From Bacillota bacterium (lineage in GTDB: Bacteria > Bacillota > Sulfobacillia > RBS10-35), in the NCBI GenBank assembly GCA_029960865.1, contig JASBVX010000036.1, positions 1-9,133 on the forward strand: a stretch of 9,133 bases of DNA. Direction: 5' to 3'. The notes beneath the pieces are model-generated. The model was given only the letters and a program-made list of their open reading frames with translations, was not told the origin of the DNA and did no database searches. Of the stretch, positions 1-6,125 are shown piece by piece. Position 1 is the stretch's first letter; the number at the start of each line of letters is the position of its first letter. The translations under genes and the position numbers were made by a program.

Positions 1-149
1 AACGCAGGTGGTGCACATCTGATAGGAAGGGCCGCCAAGAACCTGGCCATGTGGGACCTTTGGATACGGTGGAACGGGTGCAGGTAGGCTGCTTTCCCGA
101 CCTCTACGCCGCCCTTGCGGGAAATCCCCCCGACTCATCACCATCCGAG
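1..149. other. Left margin, no assignable gene; weak partial open frame on the minus strand
   Basis: These bases lie downstream of the ybaK-type gene. On the minus strand a frame starting at ATG 144-142 (beginning MVMSRGDFPQG) stays open to the window edge, for about 48 codons, and ends in a CTTC pair of cysteines. It has no convincing ribosome binding site, its third codon positions are less GC-rich than those of the neighbours, and I do not recognise the peptide. A second minus-strand ATG at 51-49 opens another short frame. It could be the 5' end of a further gene of the ybaK operon or simply non-coding. I see no terminator hairpin with a T-run here. Confidence 0.2.
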
Positions 150-620
150 TCACCGGGCCAAGTCGCAAAAGCGGGCACCGGTGGCTTTCTGGAGATCCCG
201 GGGGTTCAGCCACAGCTGAACCCCCCTTCTCCCGGCGCTGATGCTGATCCATTCCTTTTCCAGGGCCGCCTGATGGATGTACACGGGAAGGGGCCTGCGG
301 GTACCCAGCGGCGACACCCCACCCCGCACATACCCTGTCACCCTCGTCAGATCCGCGAGAGGCAAAAGCTCCACCTTTTTGACCCCCGCCGCCTGGGCCC
401 CTTTCTTCTCGCTGAGCTCCTTATCCCCCGGAAGAAGAAAGAGGGCGTAAGGTTCGGGGCGATCGGGCTCCAGGCGTACCGCCAGGGTCTTGTAGATCTG
501 GTCCGGGGGGATCCCCAAGAGCTCTGCCGCTTCCTTGGCATCCCCCACCACAGCCTTTAGGGTGCGGATTTCAAACGGAATCCCCTTCTCCTTCAAGATG
601 CGGCTGGCCGGCGTCTCCAT
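150..620 (-). CDS. ybaK: YbaK/EbsC-family aminoacyl-tRNA deacylase (Cys-tRNA(Pro) deacylase type)
   Basis: The 156-residue product matches the YbaK/EbsC family in length and in order of motifs. It opens with METPASRILKEKGIPFEI, followed by the KEAAELLGI helix, then IYKTLAV carrying the lysine that in YbaK is needed for activity. Later come TGYVRGGVSPLG and the C-terminal SAGRRG strand-turn. Characterised members hydrolyse Cys-tRNA(Pro), and some act on Cys-tRNA(Cys), as free-standing trans-editing enzymes in the cytoplasm. Exact substrate specificity cannot be read from the sequence; related ProX and YeaK proteins edit other tRNAs. The start is ATG 620-618, preceded by a GAGGGGAG ribosome binding site. 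The frame extends further upstream, but that would overlap the transporter gene, whose TAG stop (624-622) lies 1 base before this ATG. That spacing indicates co-transcription and probable translational coupling with the transporter. Confidence 0.9.
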   Translation of the reverse strand: METPASRILKEKGIPFEIRTLKAVVGDAKEAAELLGIPPDQIYKTLAVRLEPDRPEPYALFLLPGDKELSEKKGAQAAGVKKVELLPLADLTRVTGYVRGGVSPLGTRRPLPVYIHQAALEKEWISISAGRRGVQLWLNPRDLQKATGARFCDLAR

Positions 621-621
621 C

Positions 622-1950
622 CTAAGCTCCCCTCTCTTGAAAAAGAGCCACCACCTGGCGGGAACGGCCATAGAGCCAAAGGATCTCCACCCCAAACCCC
701 GCCAGGACCGCCAGGGCTCCCAGGGAAGCTCCCGGCCCCGGGAAAGACCTCGCTAACGAAAAGATTACCACCAGGGACACGGCCGAGTTGGCAAAGGATC
801 CCACCTGCACCGTGTGGGAGAGACCTTTCCTCACCAGGTGGGCCTGCAGCCAGTTCTCCGCCACCACCAGAAAAGGGAGGGGCGAAAGGACTTTTAGGGT
901 GAGAAGCGCCCCCGGCACCAGCTCTTTGGGCAGTCCCAAGAGCTCTCCCAGATAGTAGGGGGCCGCAGGCGTAAAGGCGAGAAGAGCCAGGAGGCTCCCG
1001 GAAAGAAGGGCCAGCGCCCAGGCAAAGGATCCCACCTCTTTGAGGCTTTCCCGATCTCTCACCGTCACCAACGCCAGCTGCTGGATCATGCGGGTGGTAT
1101 TGGCCAAAAGAAGGGCTGTCGTCCAGACGGCCGGCCACATGGCCAGAGCTGCCAGCCCATCGTGGGTGCGGGCCAGGCCCCCTTGCAAAAGGGGCTTGGA
1201 GAGAAAGAGGTAGGAGGCGCTGGCCGCCAGAGGCCAGTAGAAGCTCCAAAGCCAGCCGTACGTCGGCGGAAGGGGTTTTCCGTCGGGAAGATAGGGCTCC
1301 CTTTCATCGGCAAAGGCTGTGGGGTGAAAGTAAGCCCTGGCAGAAACCGTGACCCAGAGGGCCTCCACCACCACGCTCACCCCGAGGGCCATCCCTCCCA
1401 CCAGGGCCCCGGGCCATTTCAAGACATAGCCAATCCCCAGGGCTGCCATCAGGCCGAGAAGCCTTCCCAAACCGGCCCACGCCAGGGGGCGGCTCTGCCC
1501 TTTGCGGATGAGAAGCCCCTGCATCACCCGGCGCCAGGCGATGGCTCCGGGATAGAGGAGAAGGGCCTTTAGGGCCGGGCGTCCCGCCTCCGCCACCTCC
1601 AAAGGCACCGCCAGGATCTTCAGAAAGACCAGATCATAGAGGGGATTCACCCAGGCCAAAAGAGCCATCAAAGCCGTCAGAGGAAGGGCCCACATGAGCA
1701 TGAAGGAAAAGAGGCGCTTAAAGGCCTCTAAGGAACGGGAAAGGGTGGTGCTGGCATGAAGAAGCATGAAGATGGGGGCTTCCAAGAGGATGGCCAAACT
1801 TTCCGCCACCCCAAAGGCCGCCAGGTGGATCTCCGGGTGGGAGAGCCGGGTCAGGGTGGCCGCCACCAGAGGACCCGCGGTGAACATGATCACGTCGGAA
1901 AAGGCTAGGGGCAGGTAGAGGGAGAAAAGGCGCCGCCACGAAGACGCCAA
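622..1950 (-). CDS. Multispanning membrane transporter of the MATE/ANK-like type
   Basis: The 442-residue protein is strongly hydrophobic, with about 12 predicted membrane helices in two similar halves (roughly residues 10-205 and 235-430) joined by a polar loop near 207-232. Both halves begin with a related pattern, YLPLAFSD near residue 12 and FYWPLAAS near residue 238, as expected for the MOP superfamily of inverted or duplicated flippases. Several short stretches (AAFGVAESLAIL, the APIFMLL segment, FYWPLA followed by SKPL, and AIAWRRVMQGLLIRKG) recall bacterial homologues of the progressive ankylosis protein ANKH more than drug-exporting MATE proteins. This is by memory only, and the substrate is unknown. 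The start is TTG 1950-1948, supported by GAGGAGGG at 1964-1957 six bases upstream; no ATG at this position gives as good a fit. The ribosome binding site directly abuts the T-run of an intrinsic terminator, so expression may depend on readthrough. The ybaK-type gene follows after 1 base. Confidence 0.8.
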   Translation of the reverse strand: MASSWRRLFSLYLPLAFSDVIMFTAGPLVAATLTRLSHPEIHLAAFGVAESLAILLEAPIFMLLHASTTLSRSLEAFKRLFSFMLMWALPLTALMALLAWVNPLYDLVFLKILAVPLEVAEAGRPALKALLLYPGAIAWRRVMQGLLIRKGQSRPLAWAGLGRLLGLMAALGIGYVLKWPGALVGGMALGVSVVVEALWVTVSARAYFHPTAFADEREPYLPDGKPLPPTYGWLWSFYWPLAASASYLFLSKPLLQGGLARTHDGLAALAMWPAVWTTALLLANTTRMIQQLALVTVRDRESLKEVGSFAWALALLSGSLLALLAFTPAAPYYLGELLGLPKELVPGALLTLKVLSPLPFLVVAENWLQAHLVRKGLSHTVQVGSFANSAVSLVVIFSLARSFPGPGASLGALAVLAGFGVEILWLYGRSRQVVALFQERGA

Positions 1951-1964
1951 CCGCAGCCCTCCTC

Positions 1965-1993
1965 AAAAAAAGAGCGCGCCCGCAGACGCGCCC
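1965..1993 (-). terminator. Strong intrinsic terminator between aspS/ncRNA and the transporter gene
   Basis: On the minus strand GGGCGCGTC and GGCGCGCTC form a 9-bp stem with two G-U pairs around a TGCG loop (1993-1972). Seven T residues (1971-1965) follow at once. This is a textbook rho-independent terminator for transcription coming from aspS or from the RNA gene. It is unusual that the next bases, 1964-1957, are the ribosome binding site of the downstream transporter gene, leaving no separate room for a transporter promoter after the terminator. Confidence 0.9.
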
Positions 1994-2183
1994 TTCCCGG
2001 CTAAACCCGCCATCGCCGTGCCCTGGAAAGTTTGAAACCTGCCCTCGGCAGGTGGGTGCCTTTGCTGCCGATTCCGCCTTCCTGCCTCCAGGCCTGGCGC
2101 CCTCGGCCCCTTCCAGCTCCCGTTTTCATGGCGTTGGTTCTAAACTTCCACCAGGCGATCACGGGCGCAGCAGGCTTCCCGTA
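1965..2183 (-). ncRNA. ssrS: Candidate 6S RNA gene downstream of aspS
   Basis: About 220 bases without a convincing ORF lie between a promoter-like sequence and an intrinsic terminator. The RNA folds into a long rod. Arms 2166-2154 and 2017-2005 pair as GCCCGUGAUCGCC with GGCGAUGGCGGGU (one G-G mismatch). Further in, arms 2147-2136 and 2039-2028 pair as AAGUUUAGAACC with GGUUUCAAACUU (one A-C mismatch). Inside lies a GC-rich distal domain with a 10-base palindrome at 2097-2088. A short hairpin (2053-2037, 7-bp stem with GAG loop) sits on the 3' side, where 6S RNA has a small hairpin at its central bubble. From memory, 6S-1 RNA (bsrA) of Bacillus subtilis also lies directly after aspS. 6S RNA binds the housekeeping sigma-factor form of RNA polymerase as an open-promoter mimic. 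No primary-sequence motif proves the family. The alternative is a cis-acting leader of the transporter gene. Ends are approximate. Confidence 0.6.
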
Positions 2184-2186
2184 CCC

Positions 2187-3989
2187 CTATTGTACCCGGC
2201 GCGCTTGCGGCGGCAACAGAATTTGCAGTCCCAATTCCCGGAGCTGCTGGGGATCCACCGGGGCCGGAGCTCCGGTGAGGGGATCGGTCCCGCTGGCCGA
2301 CTTGGGGAAGGCGATTACGTCCCGGATGCTCTTGGCTCCCACAAGGAGCATCAGGATCCGCTCCAGCCCCAGGGCCATCCCCCCATGGGGAGGCACCCCG
2401 TACTGGAAGGCATCCAGCAAAAACCCAAAGCGCCGCTGGGCCTCTTCGGGGGTAAAACCCAAGATCTCCAGGACCCGCTCCTGCCACTCCCTTTGGTAAA
2501 TGCGAAGGCTCCCGCTCCCCAGCTCAAACCCGTTCCACACCAGGTCGTAGCTCTGGGCCCGGATCTCCCCCAGGCGGCCTTCAGCAAAAAGGCTTTCGTC
2601 CTCAGGATGGAAGAGGGTGAAGGGATGATGCTGGGCCTCCCAGCGCCCGGCTTCACCATCCCAGGAAAAAAGGGGAAACTCCAGCACCCAAAGAAGATGG
2701 TCCCCTGCCAGCGCGTGGCCCAGGCGATGGCCCAGCTGCAGGCGGAAATGACCCAAAAGCTCCAGCGCCTCTTGCCAAGGGCCGGCCGCAAAAAGGACGA
2801 GGCTTCCTTCCTTGAAGCCCAGCTGATCCTTGAGACTCTCCCCCAGGGGTGTCCAAGCGCCTTCCCGGAAGAAGAAGCGGGCCAGGGGCCCCTTGAGGCC
2901 CTCCCCCTGCCAGGCCACCCACGCTAGGCCGGGCGCCCCCATGGATTTGGCTTCTTCCTCCATCTGGTCCATCTCTTTGCGGGAGAAGGAAGCGGCCCCC
3001 GGGATCGCCAAGGCCTTCACCCGGCCTCCCTTCTCCAAGGCACCCCGGAAGACGTTGATCTCGCTTTCTACCATGAGAGCCGACACATCCTGGATCTCGT
3101 AGGGGATGCGGAGATCGGGCTTATCGCTCCCAAAGCGCTCCATGGCCTCCCGGTAGGTGAGGCGGGGAAAGGGCCGCAAAACCTTTCGCCCGACCGCCTC
3201 CAGGGTTTCTGCCATCATGCTCTCCACCGTCTGCAGGATGTCTTCCTGGGTGACAAAGCTCATCTCCAGATCGATCTGGACGAAGTCGGGCTGGCGATCG
3301 GCCCGCAAATCCTCGTCCCGAAAGCAGTGGGCGAACTGCACGTAGCGCTCCAATCCCGCCACCATCAAAAGCTGTTTGAAGAGCTGGGGCGATTGGGGAA
3401 GGGCGTAAAAGGACCCCGGCTCCAGCCGGCTGGGGACCAGGTAGTCGCGGGCCCCCTCCGGCGTGGACCGGGTGAGAAGAGGAGTCGTCACTTCGTAGAA
3501 ACCGTGGCGGGAAAACCACTCCCTGGCCGCCAAGGTGAACTGATGCCGCAGGCGCAGGTTCTCTTGCAGCTCTGGGCGCCGCAGGTCCAGGTAGCGGTAG
3601 CGCAGGCGCAGGATCTCATCCACCTTGCCCGCCTGCTCCAGCTCAAAGGGAAGGGGCCGGGAGGCACTGAACACCTTGACCGCGTCCGGATGGATCTCCA
3701 CCTGGCCCGTGGCAAGCTGAGGGTTCTCCGTCCCGGGGAGGCGCCGCACCACTTCCCCTCTGACGGCCACCACATATTCGCTTCGCCACTCCCGGGCCTC
3801 CCGGTGGAGCTCCGGGAATCTCCCCTGGTCGAAGACCACCTGGACCCGCCCCGTCCGATCCCGAAGCTCCACGAAAAGAAGCTGGCCGTGGTCCCGCACC
3901 CGGTGAACCCAGCCGTTCAGCACCACTTCCTGGCCCACCTGGGCCAAAGAGGCCTCCCCGCACCCAAGGGTCCGCTGCCACTCTTTCAA
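2187..3989 (-). CDS. aspS: Aspartyl-tRNA synthetase (possibly non-discriminating Asp/Asn type)
   Basis: The 600-residue class II synthetase attaches aspartate to tRNA(Asp) in the cytoplasm. It has the bacterial layout: an OB-fold anticodon-binding domain (about 1-110, with GWVHRVRDHG), the catalytic core with YRYLDLRRPE, TPEGARDYLVPSR and motif 2 FRDEDLRADRQPDF (223-236), and a GAD insertion domain (about 290-420). The core then resumes with QHHPFT and ends with motif 3 PPHGGMALGLERI and IRDVIAFPK. His34 in the RDHG loop replaces the Leu of the discriminating E. coli enzyme (RDLG). In Pseudomonas AspRS this His goes with relaxed recognition of tRNA(Asn). Motif 3 reads GLER where GLDR is common. 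The start is TTG 3989-3987, preceded by GAGGAGGGG about 8 bases upstream, and it overlaps the hisS stop by 4 bases (TTGA), so translation is probably coupled. Transcription should end at the terminator at 1993-1965. Confidence 0.97.
   Translation of the reverse strand: MKEWQRTLGCGEASLAQVGQEVVLNGWVHRVRDHGQLLFVELRDRTGRVQVVFDQGRFPELHREAREWRSEYVVAVRGEVVRRLPGTENPQLATGQVEIHPDAVKVFSASRPLPFELEQAGKVDEILRLRYRYLDLRRPELQENLRLRHQFTLAAREWFSRHGFYEVTTPLLTRSTPEGARDYLVPSRLEPGSFYALPQSPQLFKQLLMVAGLERYVQFAHCFRDEDLRADRQPDFVQIDLEMSFVTQEDILQTVESMMAETLEAVGRKVLRPFPRLTYREAMERFGSDKPDLRIPYEIQDVSALMVESEINVFRGALEKGGRVKALAIPGAASFSRKEMDQMEEEAKSMGAPGLAWVAWQGEGLKGPLARFFFREGAWTPLGESLKDQLGFKEGSLVLFAAGPWQEALELLGHFRLQLGHRLGHALAGDHLLWVLEFPLFSWDGEAGRWEAQHHPFTLFHPEDESLFAEGRLGEIRAQSYDLVWNGFELGSGSLRIYQREWQERVLEILGFTPEEAQRRFGFLLDAFQYGVPPHGGMALGLERILMLLVGAKSIRDVIAFPKSASGTDPLTGAPAPVDPQQLRELGLQILLPPQARRVQ
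2189..2216 (-). promoter_or_regulatory. Promoter-like sequence overlapping the end of aspS, driving the ncRNA
   Basis: On the minus strand TTGCCG (2216-2211) and TACAAT (2194-2189) are separated by 16 bases, a good match to a housekeeping sigma-A promoter (4/6 and 5/6 matches). The -10 hexamer overlaps the last aspS codons and stop (GTA CAA TAG). The predicted start falls near 2184-2182, giving a transcript of about 220 bases ending at the terminator at 1965. The position suits an autonomous small-RNA gene. Confidence 0.55.
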
Positions 3990-5257
3990 CGTCCGACCCC
4001 TCCTCTAAGGGCTCCCGTCAACACGTCATCCCACATGTCCAGGGGATAACTCTCTTGCCCCCCGCTTTCCAGATTCCTCAGGAGAAACCGACCTTCCGCC
4101 AGCTCTTCTGCCCCCACAATCGCCACCCAGCGGGCTTTTTTCCGATCGGCCAGCTTCATCAGGCTTTTGAGGCTGCGGCCCCCGTAATCGGTCTCCACCC
4201 GAAACCCCTGGGAGCGGATCCTTTCCATGAGGGGCAAAAGATGAAGCCCTTCCGTACCCGGCGCCGCCACGAAAAGATCCGGTCCTTCCTCTTCGCCCCT
4301 CAGGGCCCCTTCCGCCTCCAGGGCCGCCAGCCACCGCTCCAAACCCAGGCCAAACCCGATGCCCGGCACCGGAGGCCCGCCGATGGCTTCCGCCAGCCCA
4401 TCGTAGCGGCCGCCCCCGAAAAGGGCCGTCTTTTCCCCCAGCTCTTCGTGGACAAACTCAAAGACCGTCCGGGTGTAATAATCCAGGCCCCTCACCAGGG
4501 TGAAATCCTCCCGGTAAGGGATCTCCATGGCTGCAAGGGCCTCTTTCACCGTCTCATGATGCCGGCGGCAGTCTTCGCAAAGGTAATCCACCGAATGGGG
4601 CGCTTCTTCAGCGTACTCCCGATCTTCCTTGCAGTCGAGAAGCCTCAAAGGATTCCGCTCCAAACGGTCCTGGCAGTCCCGGCAGAGCTTTTCCTTAAGG
4701 GGGCGGTAGTAAGCCAAAAGAGCCTCCCGGTAGCGGGGCCGGCAGACGGGACACCCGATGCTGTTGAGCCGAAGCTCGAGGCGCCGGAGCCCCGACTCCC
4801 TCACTGCCCGGTAGCCCAGGGCGATGACTTCCCCATCCCAGAGGGGATGGTCGCTTCCCAAAACCTCCACCCCGAACTGGTGGTGCTGGCGCAGCCGGCC
4901 CGCTTCCGGCTTCTCGTAGCGGAAGATGGACATGAGGTAAAAGAGCTTCACCGGCTGGGGCCTTCCCTGCAAGCCATTTTCCAAGTAAGCCCGCATGACG
5001 GCCGCCGTCCCTTCAGGCCGCAGGGTCAGGCTGCGTCCCCCGCGATCCTCGAAGGTGTAAGTCTCCTTTTGCACGATATCCGTCGTATCCCCCACGCCCC
5101 GGTGGAAAAGCTCCGTGTATTCGAAGGTAGGCGTACGGATCTCTTCGTAGCCGTAGCGCCCCGCCACCGACCGGGCCAAGGCCTCGATGGTTTGCCATTT
5201 CCGGGATTCAGGGGGTAGGATGTCCGCCGTTCCCCGCGGACGGTGCCACCTTTTCAA
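3986..5257 (-). CDS. hisS: Histidyl-tRNA synthetase
   Basis: This class II synthetase of about 423 residues charges tRNA(His) with histidine. Seen in order (numbered from the upstream ATG) are WHRPRGTADILP, TLRPEGTAAVMRAY (80-93), motif 2 FRYEKPEAGRLRQHHQFGVE (114-133), a cysteine-rich insert with CPVC, CRDC and CEDC pairs (171-232), the histidine-binding LVRGLDYYTRTVFE (256-269) and LFGGGRYDGL (281-290), motif 3 GIGFGLGLERW (301-311), and the C-terminal anticodon-binding domain. Length and order are normal for Gram-positive-type HisRS. The longest frame starts at ATG 5263-5261, but its AGGAGG (5270-5265) lies only 1 base upstream. The TTG two codons later (5257-5255) has ideal 7-base spacing, so I prefer TTG. 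The gene is divergent from thyA and overlaps aspS by 4 bases. No T-box leader fits in the 70-base upstream gap. Confidence 0.97.
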   Translation of the reverse strand: MKRWHRPRGTADILPPESRKWQTIEALARSVAGRYGYEEIRTPTFEYTELFHRGVGDTTDIVQKETYTFEDRGGRSLTLRPEGTAAVMRAYLENGLQGRPQPVKLFYLMSIFRYEKPEAGRLRQHHQFGVEVLGSDHPLWDGEVIALGYRAVRESGLRRLELRLNSIGCPVCRPRYREALLAYYRPLKEKLCRDCQDRLERNPLRLLDCKEDREYAEEAPHSVDYLCEDCRRHHETVKEALAAMEIPYREDFTLVRGLDYYTRTVFEFVHEELGEKTALFGGGRYDGLAEAIGGPPVPGIGFGLGLERWLAALEAEGALRGEEEGPDLFVAAPGTEGLHLLPLMERIRSQGFRVETDYGGRSLKSLMKLADRKKARWVAIVGAEELAEGRFLLRNLESGGQESYPLDMWDDVLTGALRGGVGR

Positions 5258-5263
5258 CGCCAT

Positions 5264-5333
5264 TCCTCCTGCTCGGTTTTCCTTAGTCAGTATAGACCTT
5301 CCTTCGGCGAGGCTCTTCCCTTAGGATAAAGGC
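5264..5333. promoter_or_regulatory. Divergent promoter region between hisS and thyA
   Basis: These 70 bases must hold any local promoters of both hisS (minus) and thyA (plus). On the minus strand TATACT (5294-5289) would start a transcript about 20 bases before the hisS start. On the plus strand the overlapping TATAGA (5291-5296) would start one about 30 bases before thyA. Neither has a recognisable -35 box at the right distance. The hisS ribosome binding site is AGGAGG at 5270-5265, and the thyA site is AGGA at 5323-5326. If both -10 boxes are real, the two polymerases would compete for the same site. Confidence 0.4.
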
Positions 5334-6125
5334 ATGAGAATCTATTTGGATCTCATGGAGCGGATTTTGAAGGATGGGGTTCCTTCCGAAGACCGGACAG
5401 GCACCGGCACCTTGAGCATCTTCGGCCACCAGATGCGCTTCGACCTTTCGCAAGGGTTTCCCCTTTTGACCACCAAAAAGCTCAACTGGAAAGCCATCGT
5501 CTACGAGCTCTTGTGGTTCATCCGGGGGGACACCAACGTGAAGTACCTCCATGACCACGGCGTCCATATCTGGGATCCCTGGGCCGACGAAAAAGGAGAT
5601 CTGGGGCCCATCTACGGCAAGCAGTGGCGGGCTTGGCCAGGTCCGCGGGGGCCCATCGACCAGCTGCAAACGGTGATGGAGGAGATCAAGACCAACCCCC
5701 ACTCCCGGCGCCTTTTGGTGAGCGCCTGGAACCCGGGGGATCTTCCCGAGATGGCCCTTCCCCCTTGCCACATCCTGTATCAGTTCTATGTCCGCCGGGG
5801 AAAGCTATCCCTGCAGCTCTATCAGCGGAGCGCCGACGTGTTTCTGGGGGTCCCTTTTAACATCGCCAGCTATTCCCTTCTTCTCATGATGGTGGCCCAG
5901 ATCACAGGCCTCGAGCCTGGGGAATTCATCCACACCTTAGGGGATGCCCACCTCTACCTCAACCACCTGGAGGTGGCCAAAGAGCAGCTTTCCCGAGAGC
6001 CAAGGCCCCTGCCCAAGGTGGTCTTGAACCCTGAGATCCGGCGCCTCGAAGACTTCACCTTCGAGGATATTCGGCTTTTGGATTACCATCCCCATCCCCG
6101 CTTGAAGGCGGAGATCTCCGTATGA
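5334..6125 (+). CDS. thyA: Thymidylate synthase (ThyA)
   Basis: The 263-residue enzyme, essentially the length of E. coli ThyA (264), methylates dUMP to dTMP with methylene-tetrahydrofolate, releasing dihydrofolate. Visible motifs are the phosphate-binding RTGTGT (21-26), PLLTTKKLNWKAI, LWFIRGDTN, HIWDPWA, the active-site segment SAWNPGDLPEMALPPCH with catalytic Cys145, the dUMP-binding YQRSADVFLGVPFNIASY, and HTLGDAHLYLNH. All key residues are present. The C-terminus ends in EISV where many homologues end in APVAV, a mild variation. The start is ATG 5334, preceded by AGGA seven bases upstream. It overlaps folA by 4 bases (ATGA), coupling the enzyme that makes dihydrofolate to the one that recycles it. 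The pair runs opposite to all surrounding genes. Confidence 0.97.
   Translation: MRIYLDLMERILKDGVPSEDRTGTGTLSIFGHQMRFDLSQGFPLLTTKKLNWKAIVYELLWFIRGDTNVKYLHDHGVHIWDPWADEKGDLGPIYGKQWRAWPGPRGPIDQLQTVMEEIKTNPHSRRLLVSAWNPGDLPEMALPPCHILYQFYVRRGKLSLQLYQRSADVFLGVPFNIASYSLLLMMVAQITGLEPGEFIHTLGDAHLYLNHLEVAKEQLSREPRPLPKVVLNPEIRRLEDFTFEDIRLLDYHPHPRLKAEISV

Noticed and set aside
51..560. 169-codon open frame on the plus strand
   Set aside because: It lies antisense to the clearly recognisable ybaK-type gene, gives proline-rich low-complexity protein and has no ribosome binding site; it is a GC-rich shadow frame.
593..1249. 218-codon minus-strand frame overlapping the transporter gene
   Set aside because: Glycine/proline-rich out-of-frame reading of the transporter, without a ribosome binding site.
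2088..2097. Perfect 10-base palindrome CCAGGCCTGG as a protein operator
   Set aside because: It is inside the proposed RNA, far from promoter boxes, and is more simply part of the distal hairpin.
1965..2186. Known riboswitch classes, T-box, tmRNA, SRP RNA or RNase P RNA as identity of the leader
   Set aside because: I looked for the cobalamin, FMN, lysine, fluoride, guanidine, ydaO and M-box cores, the T-box GGUGG element and the SRP tetraloop region. Only short chance matches appeared, for example CCGGGAAGGGCGCG, which resembles part of the cobalamin consensus without its other conserved elements.
2052..2927. 291-codon plus-strand open frame across the ncRNA region and aspS
   Set aside because: Its product resembles no family and most of it is antisense to conserved AspRS codons; the part before 2187 lacks a start signal.
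4055..5218. 387-codon plus-strand open frame opposite hisS
   Set aside because: A long antisense frame in high-GC DNA is expected; hisS on the other strand has every family motif.
5264..5333. T-box leader for hisS
   Set aside because: The gap to divergent thyA is only 70 bases, far too short, and no T-box sequence is present.
6105..6118. GGAGATCTCC palindrome before folA as a regulatory operator
   Set aside because: It lies within thyA codons and contains the folA ribosome binding site; a chance palindrome is the simpler explanation.
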